From Apostichopus parvimensis (Eukaryota > Echinodermata > Holothuroidea > Aspidochirotida > Stichopodidae), in contig KN885997.1 of NCBI GenBank assembly GCA_000934455.1, positions 1-25,669 of the forward strand: a DNA stretch of 25,669 nt, given 5' to 3'. The position numbers and the translations under genes were made by a program. Shown piece after piece: positions 13,001 through 19,000 of the stretch. Each line of letters begins with the position of its first letter. Within the stretch, counting starts at the first letter, position 1. Below the pieces are notes generated by a model. It ran no database searches. It saw nothing but the letters and a program-made list of their open reading frames with translations, and was not told where the DNA came from.

Positions 13001-16000
13001 AACAGAAAGATTTTTGTTGAACACTCTCAGGAAACACTGCAAAGTTAGTCGTGCTATTGAAGTTCATGGTCAGAGTGGCTTAAAGTTATAACTTGAGGGC
13101 AGCAAGTATAAGCAATAACAATTATCAGTATTTTAATGTGTGTCCTACAATGAGCTTCTCACTAGGTATGATTATCACCAATGATTCAATCTTGTGTGTT
13201 GATTTGAGGACCTGTTGGTATCTTTTGTTTTTATTTCAGATGCAAATGGGTAATTTTAACCAAACTGTGGGACGGGTCATCATCCTTCCCCGTGTATCTA
13301 ATCCAGCAATTTTAATCGCCGTGATTCTGGCCATCTTAGTCGCTTTCATCTTACTCCTGTTAGTGATATGTTTGATTCGTAAAAGGAAAGCTAAAACTGG
13401 AAGTTACACCCAGACAGCGATAGACGACAATCCAGTCGAAAACGTAGTCATATTCAGAAACGGACCAAGTAACGAAGACACTGCTACCATAGCAACGGCC
13501 GCACCAGTTCCAAACAGTAAGTAAGATCTGTGACATCAGTCTATGGGTGTCCTTCACATGCTTGAATGCTAAACTAGGCAGTTCTTTGTGTTTCACTTTC
13601 TACAATTTATTAATAACAACTCGCTTCTCACAAATAACAAAAATATGTAAAATGTGACAAGTAGTGTTATTGTGCTACGTTGAAATCACTGAGAGAGAGA
13701 AGATACTTAACAGAGGCAATCAACTGCTTTTAAATGAGGTTTCGGATTGGATAAAACAAGCGCTGACGATGTATAATATACACGTATAGCTTATAATTAT
13801 AGGTAGTGTTAGTCCCACATCTCTTTACTTGTTATCTACACTATTAAACAATCTTTATATGTCTAAAAATCAGGTAATTGCTGCTAATTGGATATTGCAG
13901 TTAAATTCTCTGGAAACTTTGGAGAAGAAACAGTTGGAATTAAAGCCACATTTTGTTTTGTAGTTTGCCACAATATACTGGTACCATACATAATGTTTAA
14001 AGATTCTATATTCTGTATTGGATTGAAAACAAACTATTATAAACCTGTAGAGTTCTTAGCTGAAATGCAGGGGTGCCCAATCATGTGTGAATATTGTGTC
14101 AGTTGGTGAAAGTCACATGAAAGACAGCCATGCTAAAGCAGCAGCTGCAAGGCTTGTTTGAGCTGTTGAATGGAGTCAATGCTGTATCAACTATATACAA
14201 TCTTCCATACAAGCAGACACCCATTGTCCCTATATATGCATTCACTGGATATTAAACAAACTTAGGCATATATGCAATCAACAGCCACAGTAAGTCAGTA
14301 AACCATCTAGGTCTTTGCTAATTCAGGTGTGGGTAAAAAAAAGAGAGAACTTTAAATTAGTAGAAAACATGAAATCTTAATAAAGCTGATGTTTGGTGTG
14401 GTTTTAATGGCTACCTGATTTAACCATCCTTGGTATTCTGATTGCTTAACTTGCTGCTTTTGAGATCTAGAAACAAATCTCTTAAAAGCAGCAAAAAGAA
14501 GAAACAATTTTGGGGTTTGAAAACTAACAAATCTCTTAAAAGCAGTGACAAGAAATTGAACGTTGAGTAGTAATATTATATCACTCTGTAGTCAGGTTTG
14601 CCTCAATGTTTGCATCGGGTATCAATGGTCAAGACAGGATGTGTTAGAGACTTAAAGAACACAGGATGGAGTTCTCTGACTGGTAGTCTGTATTATTGCA
14701 ACACTATTGGTAGATGACTGTACCTAAAAATACAATTAAAGGAAGTCAATTGCAAAGAAAATAAAGTGTTTTTAATGCAAATTAACATGGCATTTTAAAG
14801 TTGCTTATTTTCCATACATCAATGATAAATACAATTACATCAACACTTATATATATTAATATTAGCTTTTATTATTTTTGCATTTTGAGCCTTCAGTTAA
14901 AAACGTTTGTTTAATGATAGTCACAATTGAAGACTTTGCATCACTTCAGTCATATAACATGAGTTCATGAAACTGAGAGATACAAGGTTTAAGCTGAACT
15001 TGTCAGAAGTGAATAAACAGAATAACACAGAATTAGAGATATATGACAAAATGAGGGATTTTCAGGGTAATTGCAGCATTGAATCCACAAAACAAAACAA
15101 GAATAGTTTGATATATATCACACAGTAAAAGATATCAAGTTGTTGCGAACAGTGAATGCACAATGTAAGTTATGTTAGATATCACACAACTTGAGACATC
15201 AAGCTAATTAGCAACTTTTAATTCCCCCTATGAAAACCACAAGATTCTAGTATATATCATTAATCACACAGTAAAATATAGCAAATGAATCCCCACAGTG
15301 ATTGTCCACATTAAGGAATACATTTAAGGTATCGGACTATAGGAGGTATTATTCAAAGAGGGAGTGCTTTAAATTAGGCACTGTTAGATGTCAGGTTATT
15401 TTTATCATCTGCTCTGTCAATGTGTGCTGTTCCATCTTTACAACTTCCATTTCTTCTCCTTGCTTATCAAGTTGGAATATATGTGAATAGTAGGTATGGA
15501 TGGTTTGTTTCATTTCAGGTGCATCTTTAAATTTGTTCCTTTTTTCCTTATAAATCTAGTGTCTAATACACCGGTGAGTAATACTCAGATGTTTGCCGCC
15601 CGCATTCCTTGTCTCTCCTTTGCATTTCTCTGTATATTTACTTCATTCGCCTGCTTACCTGTCTCCGTAACATGCACACTCTGACCTACCTAGCATATAA
15701 ATCAATTGGCCTTTTTTCAAATTGACATATTTCAAAATGTAGTGAATCATGTGGAACTCAATTTATGCAGCGATCCCAGTTACTCGTGTGTTTCTTGATT
15801 GAAAGCTTGGCTGAAGTTTGACCTGTTTACCTAAAGACTTTGCATATGAATATTGCCGTACTGTTAGTCTTCGACTTGTGATACCCAATGCAAAACTTCT
15901 CAGTACTTATATAATAACTTTGCTTTAACACACTTTTACCATCTATAATGACTTGCAAATCCTTGCTTTATATTTTTATTCTTGGTAAAAATGTGACTGT

Positions 16001-19000
16001 ATTAACAACATTCCCAAGTTCCATATCACCTGCAGTACAATTAAACATAATTTGTTGATCCCTTGTTAATCCCTTGTAATCCTGTATACAGTGTAGAATT
16101 AGTGCACTGCTGCACATACCTTCCCTTTCCCTCCCTCCCCAATCCCAACCCATTTCGCTCATTTTATGTGTGTTCCAATCTAAGAGTTATGTAAAATGCT
16201 ATTTGAGAATTCATGGATAGATAGTGAATCAGTACCGTGTTAAAAGGCTACAGCGATCTTATCTTGTCAATGATGACACCACCATATCTGAGATATCAAG
16301 GTGAAGATACCATCAGGATGATACCATCATAGATACCATTAAGATACCATCAAGATACTATTATAGATACCATTAAGATGTAGATACCATCAGGATGATA
16401 CCATCATTGATACCATCAGGATGGTACCATCAAGATACCATCATAGATACCATCAAGATGAAGATACCATCAGGGCAATTTCCTTGCTCATCATCTCCTC
16501 TGCTTACATTAAATGTGTATCTCTTCCTTCCTTTGACTAATGTGTTCCTTTGTATTTGTCACACTGTAGTGTTCTCATTAATGTTCCTTAAAAGGTTTTA
16601 TGAGTGACTCCACCCTAATAATGTTTACGCTGTATTATCATCATCATTGTAGATTCTTTCTTAAGTTGAAGTAAATAAAAGACACCAAACTGATTGGGAA
16701 ATTATAAACAAACTTTGAAAGATTTCAAGTACGGTTTGACCTCCTTCTTATACTACCTGTGCTCTAGCATGTAAAGCTATTGATCGCTTAGTTAGGGCTG
16801 ATCCTTATTCAACATGTCAAGTTTGATATTTCTCCTGGTAATTTTCATTTATAAGAATCTCTAATTAAAAAAAGTTGTTTTGAAGTGCAATATGATTAAA
16901 ACATAAACATGCTATTTACAGGAATGTTTGATAGGAATTAGAGACATTATCCTTTAATGCTTGATTTATTTAGCTATATTAGAGGTTGCTTATAAAACCA
17001 CTCGATGAGCTCCAAGTATACAAAGTTAGGTGTAGAACATGCCCTTCAATTCCCCCCACCCCCCCCTTAAAAAAAGTTAATTGTGTTTACTACAAAGGAT
17101 ACGCAGCATATCTTTCATTCTCCAATATATAACTATATTCTATGGTCATATCTGCCCCCACCTAAAAACAGAATTTATCCCCTGTGCTAATGGCTTAAAA
17201 ATACATCAATTTGTTATGAAACAGAAAAGACAGATCTCACTAAGGGCAGAGTTCTATTTTGCCTTCTTTGGATGCAAATCACTTCTAATTAAATCTCAAT
17301 AATGTTGGTTCTATCAAGGCTTGTGGATTGATTTGTCACAGCTTAATAACTCAAATGTGTTAATTGGCATAAAGCATATGTCATGGGCTTGTCACTGAAG
17401 TTATTCATTTTTTGGGCTATCAATATCATTTATGCATTCTTTCCTCTTCTCTTCACACAGCATATCTTCGACATCCAAGCCATCAAGATTCTCCCGATAT
17501 AGTGATAGGGGGCGCTGCTGCAGCCGAAACCCAACCACTCCTGGAAAGGATTCCCAAAGATATTGCGATGCAGATTAGCGATGTTCTTGTCCAAGAGGAT
17601 AATCTTACATTAGGAGATGTGCTTGGTAGAGGTGTGTATGGCATGTACAGTGTACTGGCTATGTCACTGTTTCTATATGGAGTGTCAGTGTTCAGATGGT
17701 ATTTTCTGTGCTGCAATATTTTGTTGACTATTGGTAAATGTTCTGTTTCCTTTCTTTCATACTTAACTTTCAAGATTGCAGTATGATTAGATCAATTTGT
17801 CATCAAGTTCCAAAAGATCAAGAAAAATCTTGAGGATTTCAAAAATTCACTTTTGGTGATCAAAACTATTGAAAATATCGTTTAAAAAAAACATCTGAAA
17901 TTGAGTAGAATTTTTATTTACACATTCAGATAGATGTTCAATAGATGATGAAAAACCTAGAAGGCTTTGGTAGGTTGAACAGTCGGAATAATATCTGGGA
18001 CTAAAATTCTTTAGAATTTGCCAGAAAATTAGCAATCGAACTCAAAATCAAACAGCTTCTTTAAACTGCATGTAAAGGAAAATGTGCTGAAAATGTCAGC
18101 ACTTAACAGGTTCTCATTTTGTATTTAACTGATAAGAACTGTGTCGTAGGTGACTGCCCGACTGACAGGGCAAAACTTACACTCATGGACAAAGCATCCC
18201 TGTGTATCTGTTTTAGACTCTCCATTACCCTCAGCATTATGTCAGCATTTTCAACTTATTTCTCTCTCTTTCAGGGCATTTCGGATGCGTATATGAAGGA
18301 AGATATTTCCAGGACGGTCGCGAGATGCATGTAGCTGTGAAGTCTCTTCTCCGAGGAGCTACGAGTGACATCTCTTCCTTCCTCATGGAAGGTATCATGA
18401 TGAAGGACTTTGACCATCCCAACGTCCTGGCTCTCATCGGCGTCTGCATCACCCGGGAGAATCAGCCGTTAGTGATCCTACCCTTCATGGCAAATGGAGA
18501 TTTACTCAGCTACGTCAGAGATCCAAAAAATGTAAGACAAACAATACAATATCATGATTAGAATTTAGTTTTTTTTAAATATATAAGTAAAGAACAATAT
18601 ATAACTGACAGAAAATATTCTTTTCCATTTGTTTTAAAATGTTAGCTTTAAACATTGTCTCCCCCCCCCCCTCCCCACCGCATCATCTATTAATGAAGTC
18701 AAATATTAAAATGTATGCTTTTTCAGGATGTTACACTAAGCAAATAGGTTAATTTTGTGGAAAATATTTTATTGCAACATTTTCCGCATCAGTTAAAGGG
18801 TTAGGAAGTTTCATCATAAAGATATGAATAACTAAACATCGTTGAAATTTTCTCTTTGTCTTACTCTTGTCTTTATCTATCTATCAGGTAAACCATCATT
18901 AAATTTTATTTCAAATTGTTTGTATATTTGTTTTTTCATTCTTCTATTCATAGGAACTTACAATGAGAGAGTTACTTCACTTCTGTAGACAGATTGCTGA

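Larger units (their letters stand above)
13517..17460 (+). other. 3.9 kb juxtamembrane intron
   Basis: GT-AG intron of 3944 bases. The flanking exons join in frame (A plus CA gives threonine), so no exon is required here. It holds a 19-base direct repeat (14473-14491 and 14527-14545), several CACACAGTAAAA(G/T)ATA(T)-like patches at about 15110-15290, a 14-base micro-exon candidate at 15560-15573, the ATACCATCA array, and a C-rich tract at 17052-17067. The plus frames at 13888, 15302, 15496, 16395 and 17081 have no recognisable protein character. Confidence 0.65.

Noticed and set aside
13888..14109. 73-codon plus-strand frame in the large intron
   Set aside because: No domain signature, no splice sites in a useful phase, and typical random composition for AT-rich DNA.
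15332..15343. S-D-Y-R (then R-Y-Y) encoded in the juxtamembrane intron, tempting as a MET exon 14-like CBL site
   Set aside because: None of the nearby upstream AG acceptors gives the phase 1 entry needed from exon j in this frame. TGA lies directly before the frame at 15299-15301, and the surrounding peptide is not MET-like. Probably chance.
17632..17786. Read-through of exon k as a longer exon
   Set aside because: The extension is hydrophobic and not kinase-like, and the GTGTGT donor restores the glycine loop exactly.
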